DNA of 64,000 nucleotides from JAAYCI01 sp031551695 (lineage in GTDB: Bacteria; Bacillota; Clostridia; Oscillospirales; Ruminococcaceae). The first letter of the stretch is position 1; each line of letters begins with the position of its first letter. Below, piece by piece: positions 1-9,743 of the stretch. The notes beneath the pieces were generated by a model, which saw only the letters and a program-made list of their open reading frames with translations, had not been told where the DNA came from and searched no databases. A program made the position numbers and the translations under genes. The DNA is taken from positions 62,001 to 126,000 of the forward strand of contig JAVBNG010000016.1 of assembly GCA_031551695.1 (NCBI GenBank). Direction: 5' to 3'.

Positions 1-380
1 TTGCCTTCCGCCATCTGCATGGACATGGCGTAACCGCCCATGTCCAGCGCCAAGATGGAGCCGGGGAACATGGCCGGCGAGATGCCGAACAGGCTGTAGA
101 TGGGAACAATGAGCGGCGACAGCACCCGCAGCAGCACCGGCGAAACAGCGATGATGCCCACGATGGCGAGGGCCAAATCGCCCATGGCCCCGAAGCCCGC
201 GTCAAACCGCTCGCCATAGCCGTATTTGTTACCCCGCAGTTTGTCCACAAGGCCCACCAGCATAAACACGGCAATGATGGTCATGACCACGCTGCTGACG
301 GAAAGGTTCTCGAAATAGTCTTTCAGCGAGCCCGTCAAAACCCCGATGTTTGTGACACTTTCCACCAATTCCGAGAACAT
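1..380 (-). CDS. eutH: Ethanolamine utilization membrane protein EutH, N-terminal part (runs off the window)
   Basis: About 126 residues are visible; the rest lies beyond the left edge. The protein starts MFSELVESVTNIGVL and carries hydrophobic membrane segments. It contains the EutH-type stretches GAMGDLALAIVGI and LALDMGGYAMSMQMA, which I recognise from this family. EutH is an integral membrane protein linked to ethanolamine uptake. The start at 380 has a GGAGGGG ribosome site just upstream. The sensor kinase gene lies upstream on the same strand, separated by a 161-base spacer that holds a long inverted repeat. Other eut genes would be expected to the left, outside the window. The identity is by recognised sequence; the transport role is family knowledge. 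Confidence 0.85.
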   Translation of the reverse strand, partial: MFSELVESVTNIGVLTGSLKDYFENLSVSSVVMTIIAVFMLVGLVDKLRGNKYGYGERFDAGFGAMGDLALAIVGIIAVSPVLLRVLSPLIVPIYSLFGISPAMFPGSILALDMGGYAMSMQMAEG

Positions 381-401
381 GGCCCCTCCGCTTTTTAAAG
401 G

Positions 402-520
402 GCCGGGGCGGCGGTGCCCAACAGACATCTACCTTCCGCGTTCTGCATCGTACAATGCTACGCATTGTTCGATGCCAAACTTGCGGCTGATGATATCTTT
501 ATGGGCACCGCCGCCCCGGC
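402..520. repeat. 119-bp element with 19-bp perfect terminal inverted repeats and an internal palindrome
   Basis: The arms at 402-420 and 502-520 are perfect reverse complements over 19 bases (GCCGGGGCGGCGGTGCCCA). Inside, 445-475 forms a second hairpin with a 14-position stem carrying one mismatch and a three-base loop. The whole unit sits between the kinase stop and the eutH ribosome site. As RNA on the minus strand it would form one large nested hairpin in the eutH leader. It may be a MITE-like insertion or a regulatory leader. I see no clear target-site duplication and no second copy in the window. Confidence 0.75.
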
Positions 521-541
521 TCCAAATTTTCACCGCAAAAA

Positions 542-2995
<2,454 letters not shown>

Positions 2996-3028
2996 TCCAA
3001 ATGCCGTGTGCGGGCGGTGCTTTTCGAT

Positions 3029-3095
3029 AAAAGACGTATTGCCGTCTTTTCTTCCGGCACTTACGCCAGCGTTGTATATATTAGTTCAAATTCTA
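3029..3095 (-). promoter_or_regulatory. Extended -10 promoter and leader hairpin of the histidine kinase gene
   Basis: On the minus strand an extended -10 (TGG followed by TAGAAT, 3090-3095) precedes the kinase gene. A perfect 8-bp hairpin (AAAAGACG arms, 3029-3036 and 3043-3050) lies in the leader. Its arm ends in T residues, so it could act as a weak attenuator. Sequence reading only. Together with the ATPase terminator this accounts for the recognisable content of the 318-base gap 2996-3313. Confidence 0.4.
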
Positions 3096-3230
3096 CCATA
3101 ACATCGCGGCCCATGCAAGATTCCCACGCATCAGGGCAAGGGTGCGCGGCGCCTTTTTGCCCGCGCACGCGGCATTCAATGCAAAAATAACCAAATAAAG
3201 ACAATTTTACGCATCTTCGGGCCATTGCGA

Positions 3231-3287
3231 AAGATAAGAAAAAAGCGGCACCCTTTGCCGTGGTTTCCCGTTGCAAAAAAGTGCCGC
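3231..3287 (-). terminator. Rho-independent terminator of the V-ATPase operon
   Basis: GCGGCAC at 3281-3287 pairs with its complement at 3245-3251 on the minus strand and is followed by a T run (3231-3244). It lies just past the stop of ntpD, the last gene of the operon. Confidence 0.75.
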
Positions 3288-3313
3288 CTTTTTGTTTTTT
3301 TGCCGCACCGTGT

Positions 3314-4030
3314 TTAAACTTCCAGCTCGCTGCGGATATCGGGCCCCTCGGGCGGCCGGCTGTAACGCTGGGCGGCCTTTTCCTCGTAGTGGTGGGCCGC
3401 CTCCAGCATCATGTCTTTCACCTTCATCAGGCGAATTTGGCTGCTGCGCTCGTTTTCATCCAGCTTCATGGTGATAAACTTGATGGTCTCCTGCAGCCCG
3501 GGGATCATCACATACTCCAGCGCGTTCACCCGTCGGCGGGTCTTTTCAATTTCGGCCGCCATCAGCTGGCAGCTTTTTTCCACCTCCGCCAGCTTCAGCA
3601 TATCCGGCAGCACGTCCGCCACACTTTTCACGGCGCTGTCCAAATCGCTGGAGGTAAAGCTGAGGCCATAGGAATACATCTTGCTTTCGTCTGCGGAACG
3701 CATTTTGTACGTGAACTGCGGCACCATCACGCTCATCACGTTTTTGTCGTCCACGTCCATTTCCACCTCCTGGCTGGGTGCCAGAAGGGCCGTGTCCAGC
3801 ACGGCGTCCTGCATGGTGGCGCGGGCCAGCGCAAAGTTCCGGGCGCTGCGGCCAAGGCCTTCTTCCACGGTTTCGCGCAGATCTTTATTGACACGCACAA
3901 GTTCCAAAAACTGGCGCATCAGCTCGTCGCGTTTGTCTTTCAGAAGCTTGTGGCCGCGCGTGGCCGTTACCAGCTTGCGCTTTTGCCGCGTCAGCTCCAT
4001 GCGGGTGGGGTTCACCTGCTTTTTGGCCAT
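3314..4030 (-). CDS. ntpD: V-type ATPase subunit D
   Basis: A protein of 238 residues, the usual size for subunit D, the coiled-coil axle of the rotating central stalk. The N-terminus (QVNPTRMELTRQKRKLVTATRGHKLLKDKRDEL) has the typical NPTR and RGxxLLKxKRD features of the family, and the C-terminal part is again a long helix. It is the last gene of the operon. It starts 11 bases after the ntpB stop with a GGAGG site, and is followed by a terminator. The axle couples ATP turnover in A3B3 to rotation of the K ring. Confidence 0.95.
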   Translation of the reverse strand: MAKKQVNPTRMELTRQKRKLVTATRGHKLLKDKRDELMRQFLELVRVNKDLRETVEEGLGRSARNFALARATMQDAVLDTALLAPSQEVEMDVDDKNVMSVMVPQFTYKMRSADESKMYSYGLSFTSSDLDSAVKSVADVLPDMLKLAEVEKSCQLMAAEIEKTRRRVNALEYVMIPGLQETIKFITMKLDENERSSQIRLMKVKDMMLEAAHHYEEKAAQRYSRPPEGPDIRSELEV

Positions 4031-4041
4031 GCAGCGCCTCC

Positions 4042-5415
4042 TTACTCCGCGATGTAGTACTCGTCGAGGTATTTGTCGTCGATGCGTTTCAGTTCCGCAC
4101 GGGGCAGAATGCGCAGCAGTTCCCAGCCGATGGACAGCGTCTCCTCAATGTCGCGGTTCGTTTGGTAGCCCTGATTCACGTATTTCGCCTCAAACTCGTC
4201 GGCAAATTTTGCGTACAGCAGGTCGATGTCCGTCAGGGCCGCCTCGCCCAGCACCGTCATCAGTTCCTTGGCGTTTTTGCCGCGGGAATAGGCCGCAAAC
4301 AGCTGGTTCATGGTGTTGGCGTGGTCGGCGCGGGTGCGGCCTTCGCCAATGCCCTTGTCCTTCAGGCGCGACAGGCTGGGCAGCACGTCGATGGGCGGCT
4401 GCAAGCCCTTGCGGTACAGGCTGCGCTCCAGAATGATCTGCCCTTCCGTGATGTAGCCGGTGAGGTCCGGGATAGGGTGGGTCTTGTCGTCCTCGGGCAT
4501 GGAGAGGATGGGGATCATGGTGATAGAGCCATTTTTGCCCTCGAGGCGGCCGGCCCGTTCGTACAGGGTGGCAAGGTCGGTGTACATGTAGCCCGGGTAG
4601 CCGCGGCGGCCCGGCACTTCCTTGCGGGCGGCCGAAATCTCGCGCAGCGCGTCGGCATAGTTCGTGATGTCCGTCATGATGACCAGCACGTGCATGCCTT
4701 TGTCAAACGCCAGGTACTCGGCGGCGGTGAGGGCCATGCGCGGCGTGGCCGTGCGTTCCACGGCGGGGTCGTTGGCCAGGTTGATGAACATGACGGCGCG
4801 GTCGATGGCGCCGCTCTCTTTAAAAGAGTTGATGAAAAAGTTCGACTCCTCGAAGGTGATGCCCATGGCGGCAAACACCACGGCGAAGGGCTCGGACGTG
4901 CCGCGCACGCGGGCCTGGCGGGCAATTTGCGCCGCCAGCTGGGCGTGGGGCAGGCCGCTGCCGGAGAAAAGGGGCAGCTTTTGGCCGCGCACCAGCGTGT
5001 TCAGGCCATCGATGGCCGAAACGCCCGTCTGGATGAACTCCTGCGGGTAGGCGCGGGCGGACGGGTTCATGGGCAGGCCGTTGATGTCCCGGCGGAACTC
5101 CGGCAAAATCTCCGGCCCGCCGTCGATGGGCCGGCCCAGGCCGTCGAACACGCGGCTCAGCATGTCTTCCGACACGCCCAGCTCCATACTGCGGCCCAAA
5201 AACCGCACCTTCGAATTTTCAAGGTTGATGCCGGTGGCACTTTCAAACAGCTGCACCAGCGCGTTGCCGCCGTCAATTTCCAGCACCTTGCAGCGGCGGC
5301 GCTCGCCGGAGGCAAGTTCGATTTCGGCAAGCTCGTCGTACGCAACGTCGGTAACGCCGCGCACCATCATCAGCGGGCCCGCCACTTCCTGAATGGTCCT
5401 ATATTCCTTCGGCAT
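4042..5415 (-). CDS. ntpB: V-type ATPase subunit B (non-catalytic)
   Basis: A protein of 457 residues, full length for subunit B, which alternates with A in the V1 hexamer and carries no working P-loop. In place of a Walker A it has the stretch FSGSGLPHAQLAAQIARQA, as expected for B chains. It ends in a basic-acidic tail DDKYLDEYYIAE. Its ATG overlaps the ntpA stop (TGATG), so translation is probably coupled and A and B are made in equal amounts. Subunit identity is clear from sequence and gene order. Confidence 0.96.
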   Translation of the reverse strand: MPKEYRTIQEVAGPLMMVRGVTDVAYDELAEIELASGERRRCKVLEIDGGNALVQLFESATGINLENSKVRFLGRSMELGVSEDMLSRVFDGLGRPIDGGPEILPEFRRDINGLPMNPSARAYPQEFIQTGVSAIDGLNTLVRGQKLPLFSGSGLPHAQLAAQIARQARVRGTSEPFAVVFAAMGITFEESNFFINSFKESGAIDRAVMFINLANDPAVERTATPRMALTAAEYLAFDKGMHVLVIMTDITNYADALREISAARKEVPGRRGYPGYMYTDLATLYERAGRLEGKNGSITMIPILSMPEDDKTHPIPDLTGYITEGQIILERSLYRKGLQPPIDVLPSLSRLKDKGIGEGRTRADHANTMNQLFAAYSRGKNAKELMTVLGEAALTDIDLLYAKFADEFEAKYVNQGYQTNRDIEETLSIGWELLRILPRAELKRIDDKYLDEYYIAE

Positions 5416-7196
5416 CAGGCTTCCTCCTCTTCGAGTTTCTGAATCAGTTCGTCGATTTCGGAGGCAAGCAGCGTTTTGATGCGCTCGGCCTCGGCCGCGA
5501 TGTCGCTGTCCGGCTGGTATTTGAAACGGCCGATGGCTTCACGCACGGGCAGCTTCACCAAATCGTTGATATTCACGCCCTTTTCAAGGCCTCGCTGGGC
5601 TTCGTCGTAATAATCCAGCACCAGGCTCATCAGGTCGTACTGTTTTTCCAGCGACGTGTAGGTGTCCACGTCGTGGAAAGAGTTCTGGTGCAAAAAGTCC
5701 TCGCGGATGCTGCGGGCGGCTTCCAGCTTCAAACGGTCCGGCGCGCTCAGCGCGTCCATGCCAACCAGCTGCACAATTTCGTTCAGTTCGTCCTCTTCCT
5801 GCAGCAACAGCATCATGCGGCCGCGCTTTTGCATCCAGTCGCGGCGCACATTGGCGTCAAACCACACGCCCACGTCATCCTGGTACAGGCTGTAGCTCGT
5901 CAGCCAGTTGATGGCCGGGAAGTGGCGGGAATAGGCCAGCTGGGCGTCCAGCGCCCAGAACACTTTCACGATGCGCAAAGTGGCCTGGGTGACGGGTTCG
6001 GAAATGTCGCCGCCGGAGGGGGAAACCGCGCCGATGACGGACAGCGCGCCCTCGCGGCCGTCCCCTCCAAGGGTGGTAACGCGGCCGGCGCGCTCATAGA
6101 ACTGCGCCAGGCGGCTGCCAAGGTAGGCGGGGTAGCCTTCCTCGCCGGGCATTTCCTCGAGGCGGCCGGACATTTCGCGCATGGCCTCGGCCCAGCGGCT
6201 GGTGGAGTCCGCCATCAGGGCCACGGAATAGCCCATGTCGCGAAAGTATTCCGCAATGGTGATGCCGGTGTACACGCTGGCCTCACGCGCGGCCACGGGC
6301 ATGTCGGAGGTGTTGGCGATGAGCACCGTGCGCTCCATCAGGCTCTTGCCGCTTTTCGGGTCCTTCAGTTCCGGGAACTCGAGAAGCACGTCGGTCATCT
6401 CGTTGCCGCGCTCGCCGCAGCCGATGTAGACGACGATGTCCGCGTCGGCCCATTTGGCCAGCTGGTGCTGGATGACGGTTTTGCCGCTGCCGAAGGGCCC
6501 CGGCACGGCGGCGGTGCCGCCTTTGGCGATGGGGAACAGCATGTCCACCACGCGCTGCCCGGTGACAAGCGGCACATCCGGGTTCAGCTTTTGTTTGTAC
6601 GGGCGGCCCTTGCGCACCGGCCAGCGCTGCATCAGGCCCACGTCCACGGCTTTACCGCCACAGTCAAGCACCGCGACGGTTTCCTCCACTGTGAAGTCGC
6701 CCTCTTCAATGCGTTTCACCGTGCCGGCGCCGGCGGTGGGGGGCACCATGATCTTGTGCAGCACCACATCGGTCTCCTGCACGGTGCCGATGATATCGCC
6801 GGCTTCCACGGCGTCGCCCGCGGCCACGGTGGGAACAAAATGCCACTTGGCCGCGCGGTCCAAGCTCGGCACTTCCACGCCGCGCTCCAGCCGCACGCCG
6901 GTTTGCTTTTTGATCACGTCCAGCGGGCGCTGGATGCCGTCGTAAATGCTTTTGATAAGGCCGGGGCCAAGCTCCACGCTCATGGGCATACCGGTGCTTT
7001 CCACAGGGGCGCCGGGCCCAAGGCCGCTCGTCTCCTCGTACACCTGCACGCTGGCCTTGTCGCCGTGCATCTCTATGATCTCGCCGATGAGGCGGCTGTC
7101 GGCCACGCGCACCACGTCGAACATGTTCGCGTCGCGCATGCCTTCGGCAATCACAAGGGGGCCGGCCACCTTTTGAATCGTGCCTTTGCTGCTCAT
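5415..7196 (-). CDS. ntpA: V-type ATPase catalytic subunit A
   Basis: A protein of 593 residues, the catalytic chain of the V1 head. Walker A GPFGSGKT is at 233-240 and is followed by the GCGERGNE segment that carries the catalytic glutamate. The long non-homologous insert typical of A chains lies between about 110 and 190. The start ATGAGCAGC has an upstream AAAGGG-type site. It follows the F subunit gene and overlaps ntpB by one base. In an anaerobic fermenter the complex may run as an ATP-driven ion pump or as a synthase; the sequence does not say which. Confidence 0.97.
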   Translation of the reverse strand: MSSKGTIQKVAGPLVIAEGMRDANMFDVVRVADSRLIGEIIEMHGDKASVQVYEETSGLGPGAPVESTGMPMSVELGPGLIKSIYDGIQRPLDVIKKQTGVRLERGVEVPSLDRAAKWHFVPTVAAGDAVEAGDIIGTVQETDVVLHKIMVPPTAGAGTVKRIEEGDFTVEETVAVLDCGGKAVDVGLMQRWPVRKGRPYKQKLNPDVPLVTGQRVVDMLFPIAKGGTAAVPGPFGSGKTVIQHQLAKWADADIVVYIGCGERGNEMTDVLLEFPELKDPKSGKSLMERTVLIANTSDMPVAAREASVYTGITIAEYFRDMGYSVALMADSTSRWAEAMREMSGRLEEMPGEEGYPAYLGSRLAQFYERAGRVTTLGGDGREGALSVIGAVSPSGGDISEPVTQATLRIVKVFWALDAQLAYSRHFPAINWLTSYSLYQDDVGVWFDANVRRDWMQKRGRMMLLLQEEDELNEIVQLVGMDALSAPDRLKLEAARSIREDFLHQNSFHDVDTYTSLEKQYDLMSLVLDYYDEAQRGLEKGVNINDLVKLPVREAIGRFKYQPDSDIAAEAERIKTLLASEIDELIQKLEEEEA

Positions 7197-7277
7197 TTTA
7201 TGAAACCTACCCTTTCCTGCGGCGCCCCTGTGGTGCCGGGCGCCCTGTGAGATTTTTACCCCGGGAATTTCGGTTGC

Positions 7278-7598
7278 TTAGTTTCCGCCGAAAATGATGT
7301 CGGAACCGACGGCCTTTTCCACGGATTTTTTCACCCGGCCAATGCCAAGCCCCGTGTTGCCGAACACGCCCGGCACCGGAATGATGGCGGGCACGGTCAC
7401 GTCGTCATAGTTTGCAATTTCCTTCGCAAGGTCGGCGAAGGTGGCCTCCGGCATGTAGATGACGGCGTAATCACCCTCGGCAAGGCTGCGCAGGGTCTTC
7501 ACAGCGGCGGAATGGTCCTCCACCGGGTAAATGTCCAGCCCCACGCTGGCGAAGCCGTAAATGCTGTCGCGGTCGCCCATCACGGCAATCTTATACAT
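7278..7598 (-). CDS. V-type ATPase subunit F (central stalk)
   Basis: A small protein of 106 residues with the Rossmann-like start MYKIAVMGDRDSIYGFASVGLDIYPV characteristic of subunit F (called NtpG in Enterococcus and AhaF/AtpF in archaea). It sits against the D axle at the base of the head. Its start overlaps the end of the C-subunit gene by eight bases, and 81 bases separate it from ntpA. Size, motif and place in the operon agree. Confidence 0.93.
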   Translation of the reverse strand: MYKIAVMGDRDSIYGFASVGLDIYPVEDHSAAVKTLRSLAEGDYAVIYMPEATFADLAKEIANYDDVTVPAIIPVPGVFGNTGLGIGRVKKSVEKAVGSDIIFGGN

Positions 7599-8574
7599 AG
7601 GTATCCCTCAGCCTTTCCCGCAGCGCGTCGTCTCCCAAATGGTTCAGCTTTGCCGAAAGGATGAGCCGGACCATGCGAATTTCGTTCTCGCGGCCTAGGA
7701 TGTATGCCGCCAGCGGCTCGATGGAAAAGTAATTCGTGCGCTGGGGGCGGATGAGCGCCATCATCTGGTTGTCGCACCAGCGCTCAAAGGCGGGCATGGA
7801 TGTTTTCAGCGCCTCCACGGCGCCGGAATAGGCCGTGTGCTCGAGCAGCGCGTAAATGGCGTCCGGCGAGCCGGAGACCGCCGCATCCATCAGGGCGCGG
7901 GTGTCGAGCGACCCCGCCGGGGCAACGGCGCGCTCAATGAACTCGCGGCTTTTGCCCATCAGGCAGCAGCGCACCGCCGCCTTGATATTGGCGGAATCCA
8001 CCACCAGCATCGCGTATTTTTCCAGCAGCTGGCTTTTGGCCGCCTTGCCGGCCTTTGCAATGGCCAACAGGCACGCGCGGTCCACCGCCATATCGCACTC
8101 TTGGCCGTTGCCTGTGTGGGCCAGCGCCTCGTAGGCGGCTTTGCCCGCGGCGGCCATATCCGGCGGCAGGGCCCCGAAGTCGTGGCTGGCGGCCGCCGCT
8201 TTTATCTTGTCCAGCTCCACCGTGCCGCCGCGCAGGTAATAGCGGCCGTCCTCTTCGCCAAGGCTGGCCGAATAGGCCAGCTTGATAGCGGCCTTCAGGT
8301 TGTGAAAATCGTTTGCCAGGCGCAACACGTCGAACTGCTCCACCCCGCCGCACAATTCTTCAATCAGGCCCCAGGTCTTGTCCGTCTCCGCCGCCACCAA
8401 AGCGTCGGCGCTGTTCTGGGGCACTTCCGGGCCGCCCCAGCCCTTGTCGGCCAACAGGCGAAACGCGTCGTTTGCGCTGGGCGCGCTGATCAGCTGCTCC
8501 AAATCGGCCTGGCTAAGCAGGTTTTGCTCGTTGATATGCACGCGGGTAACCGCGTAGACATAATCCTCCGGCAT
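7591..8574 (-). CDS. ntpC: V-type ATPase subunit C (d-type socket)
   Basis: A protein of 327 residues, the funnel-shaped subunit that joins the D/F axle to the membrane ring. It starts MPEDYVYAVTRVHINEQNLL and ends with the arginine-rich helix NEIRMVRLILSAKLNHLGDDALRERLRDTYV, as in bacterial NtpC/AtpC. An AGGAGG site lies before the ATG. It comes after ntpE and overlaps the F gene by eight bases. The divergent sequence is normal for this subunit; gene order makes the call firm. Confidence 0.92.
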   Translation of the reverse strand: MPEDYVYAVTRVHINEQNLLSQADLEQLISAPSANDAFRLLADKGWGGPEVPQNSADALVAAETDKTWGLIEELCGGVEQFDVLRLANDFHNLKAAIKLAYSASLGEEDGRYYLRGGTVELDKIKAAAASHDFGALPPDMAAAGKAAYEALAHTGNGQECDMAVDRACLLAIAKAGKAAKSQLLEKYAMLVVDSANIKAAVRCCLMGKSREFIERAVAPAGSLDTRALMDAAVSGSPDAIYALLEHTAYSGAVEALKTSMPAFERWCDNQMMALIRPQRTNYFSIEPLAAYILGRENEIRMVRLILSAKLNHLGDDALRERLRDTYV

Positions 8575-8608
8575 GGTTTCGCCTCCTCCTCAGGGTTTCA
8601 TTCCAGTT

Positions 8609-9199
8609 CTACGCGAACAGGATGTCGCGGATCTTATCGCCAAACTCCTCTTTGCGCGCGTCGAACATGGCCGAGAAGGAGCAGTTTTCCTCCACGTCGC
8701 CGTATTTCAGCACAAAGCCGCCGTCGATGGGCCGCGTGTTTGCAGACACCTCCAACTGCCGCCCGGCGGGCAGGGCCGCCTGCACTTTCGCGGCAAAACC
8801 GGCCGGCATACGGGCTTTGTCCTTTTCGTTCAGCAGCATTTCGCCCTTGCCCGCTTCGGCCGAGTGGGCCGCCAAAAGCGCCAGCAGGGCAAAATACTTG
8901 TCCTGCGGCAGGGCATACAGCTCATTTTTGGCCTTGTCCAGCGTTTCGGCCAGCAGTTTTTGCTTGGTCTCCAGCGTCATTTTGCGACACAGCAGCTCCA
9001 TGCCCGAATCGCGGCTTTGCTCCACATCCGCCACGTTTTGCTGTGTCGAGGATTTGATGCGCGCGGCAGCTTCCGCGGCCGATTTCTCGGCAGCGGCCAC
9101 AATTTCTTTCGCCTCGGCTTCGGCTTTCGCCACCACGGCCTCGGCTTCCTTGCGCGCTTCGTCCTCTATCTCTTTGACTATTTTTTCAAGTCCGCTCAC
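8609..9199 (-). CDS. ntpE: V-type ATPase subunit E (peripheral stalk)
   Basis: A protein of 196 residues. The first 80 or so residues are an alanine- and glutamate-rich coiled coil, followed by a globular C-terminal half that binds the head. This is the E half of the peripheral E/H stalk that holds A3B3 still against rotation. The partner H-like subunit is the first gene of the operon. An AGGAGG-type site precedes the ATG. Identity rests on architecture, length and gene order more than on sharp motifs. Confidence 0.9.
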   Translation of the reverse strand: MSGLEKIVKEIEDEARKEAEAVVAKAEAEAKEIVAAAEKSAAEAAARIKSSTQQNVADVEQSRDSGMELLCRKMTLETKQKLLAETLDKAKNELYALPQDKYFALLALLAAHSAEAGKGEMLLNEKDKARMPAGFAAKVQAALPAGRQLEVSANTRPIDGGFVLKYGDVEENCSFSAMFDARKEEFGDKIRDILFA

Positions 9200-9260
9200 G
9201 GCAGTTCCTCCCTGGCTGTTCCCCCTGCAAGCAGGAGGGTTTGCAAACGCGCGCCGCTAA

Positions 9261-9743
9261 TCAAACGGGCAGGTTGCCCACGTTCATCACGGCCAGCAGG
9301 CTGATAAGCAGCGCAAGGATGGCGTAGGTCTCAACCATGGCGGGGAACAGCAGGGCTTTGCCGAACTGGTCCGGTTTTTTGGCAACCAGGTTGATACTGG
9401 CGACAGATACGCGGGCCTGGTGCACGGCGGAGAAGAAGCCGACCACGGCAATGGGCAGGCAGGCGGCAAGGTAGGCAAGGCCTTTCGCCAGGCTCATTTC
9501 AGCGTTGCCGCCCAGCAGGCCGATATTGGTCATGGCGATGAAGGCAATCAGCAAGCCGTAGATGCCCTGGGTGCCCGGCAGCAGCTGCAAAAGCAGCACG
9601 CGGCCAAACATGGACGGATCCTCTGTGACGCAGGCGGCGGCGCTTTGGCCGGCCAAGCCCACGCCTTTTGCCGAACCCCAGCCGGGCAGAAGGGACGCAA
9701 GGGCCATACCGAGCACTGCAAAGAAAATACCAAGTTCAGACAT
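9261..9743 (-). CDS. ntpK: V-type ATPase subunit K (rotor ring proteolipid), Na+-site residues present
   Basis: A protein of 160 residues with four membrane helices, a duplicated hairpin. The start MSELGIFFAV at 9743 is chosen because it follows GAGGAGG and overlaps the ntpI stop by a few bases; a longer frame upstream is not coding. The first half has LPGTQG (Leu55, Thr58, Gln59), helix 3 has HQAR (Gln109), and helix 4 has VETYAI (Glu138). These correspond to Leu61, Thr64, Gln65, Gln110 and Glu139, which bind Na+ in Enterococcus hirae NtpK. I therefore infer Na+ coupling. Only one carboxylate per subunit is present, as in V-type rings. Confidence 0.95.
   Translation of the reverse strand: MSELGIFFAVLGMALASLLPGWGSAKGVGLAGQSAAACVTEDPSMFGRVLLLQLLPGTQGIYGLLIAFIAMTNIGLLGGNAEMSLAKGLAYLAACLPIAVVGFFSAVHQARVSVASINLVAKKPDQFGKALLFPAMVETYAILALLISLLAVMNVGNLPV

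Noticed and set aside
3029..3050. The 8-bp AAAAGACG hairpin before the kinase as part of a dual-hairpin ANTAR target
   Set aside because: Only one hairpin is present and the loop does not show the expected conserved bases.
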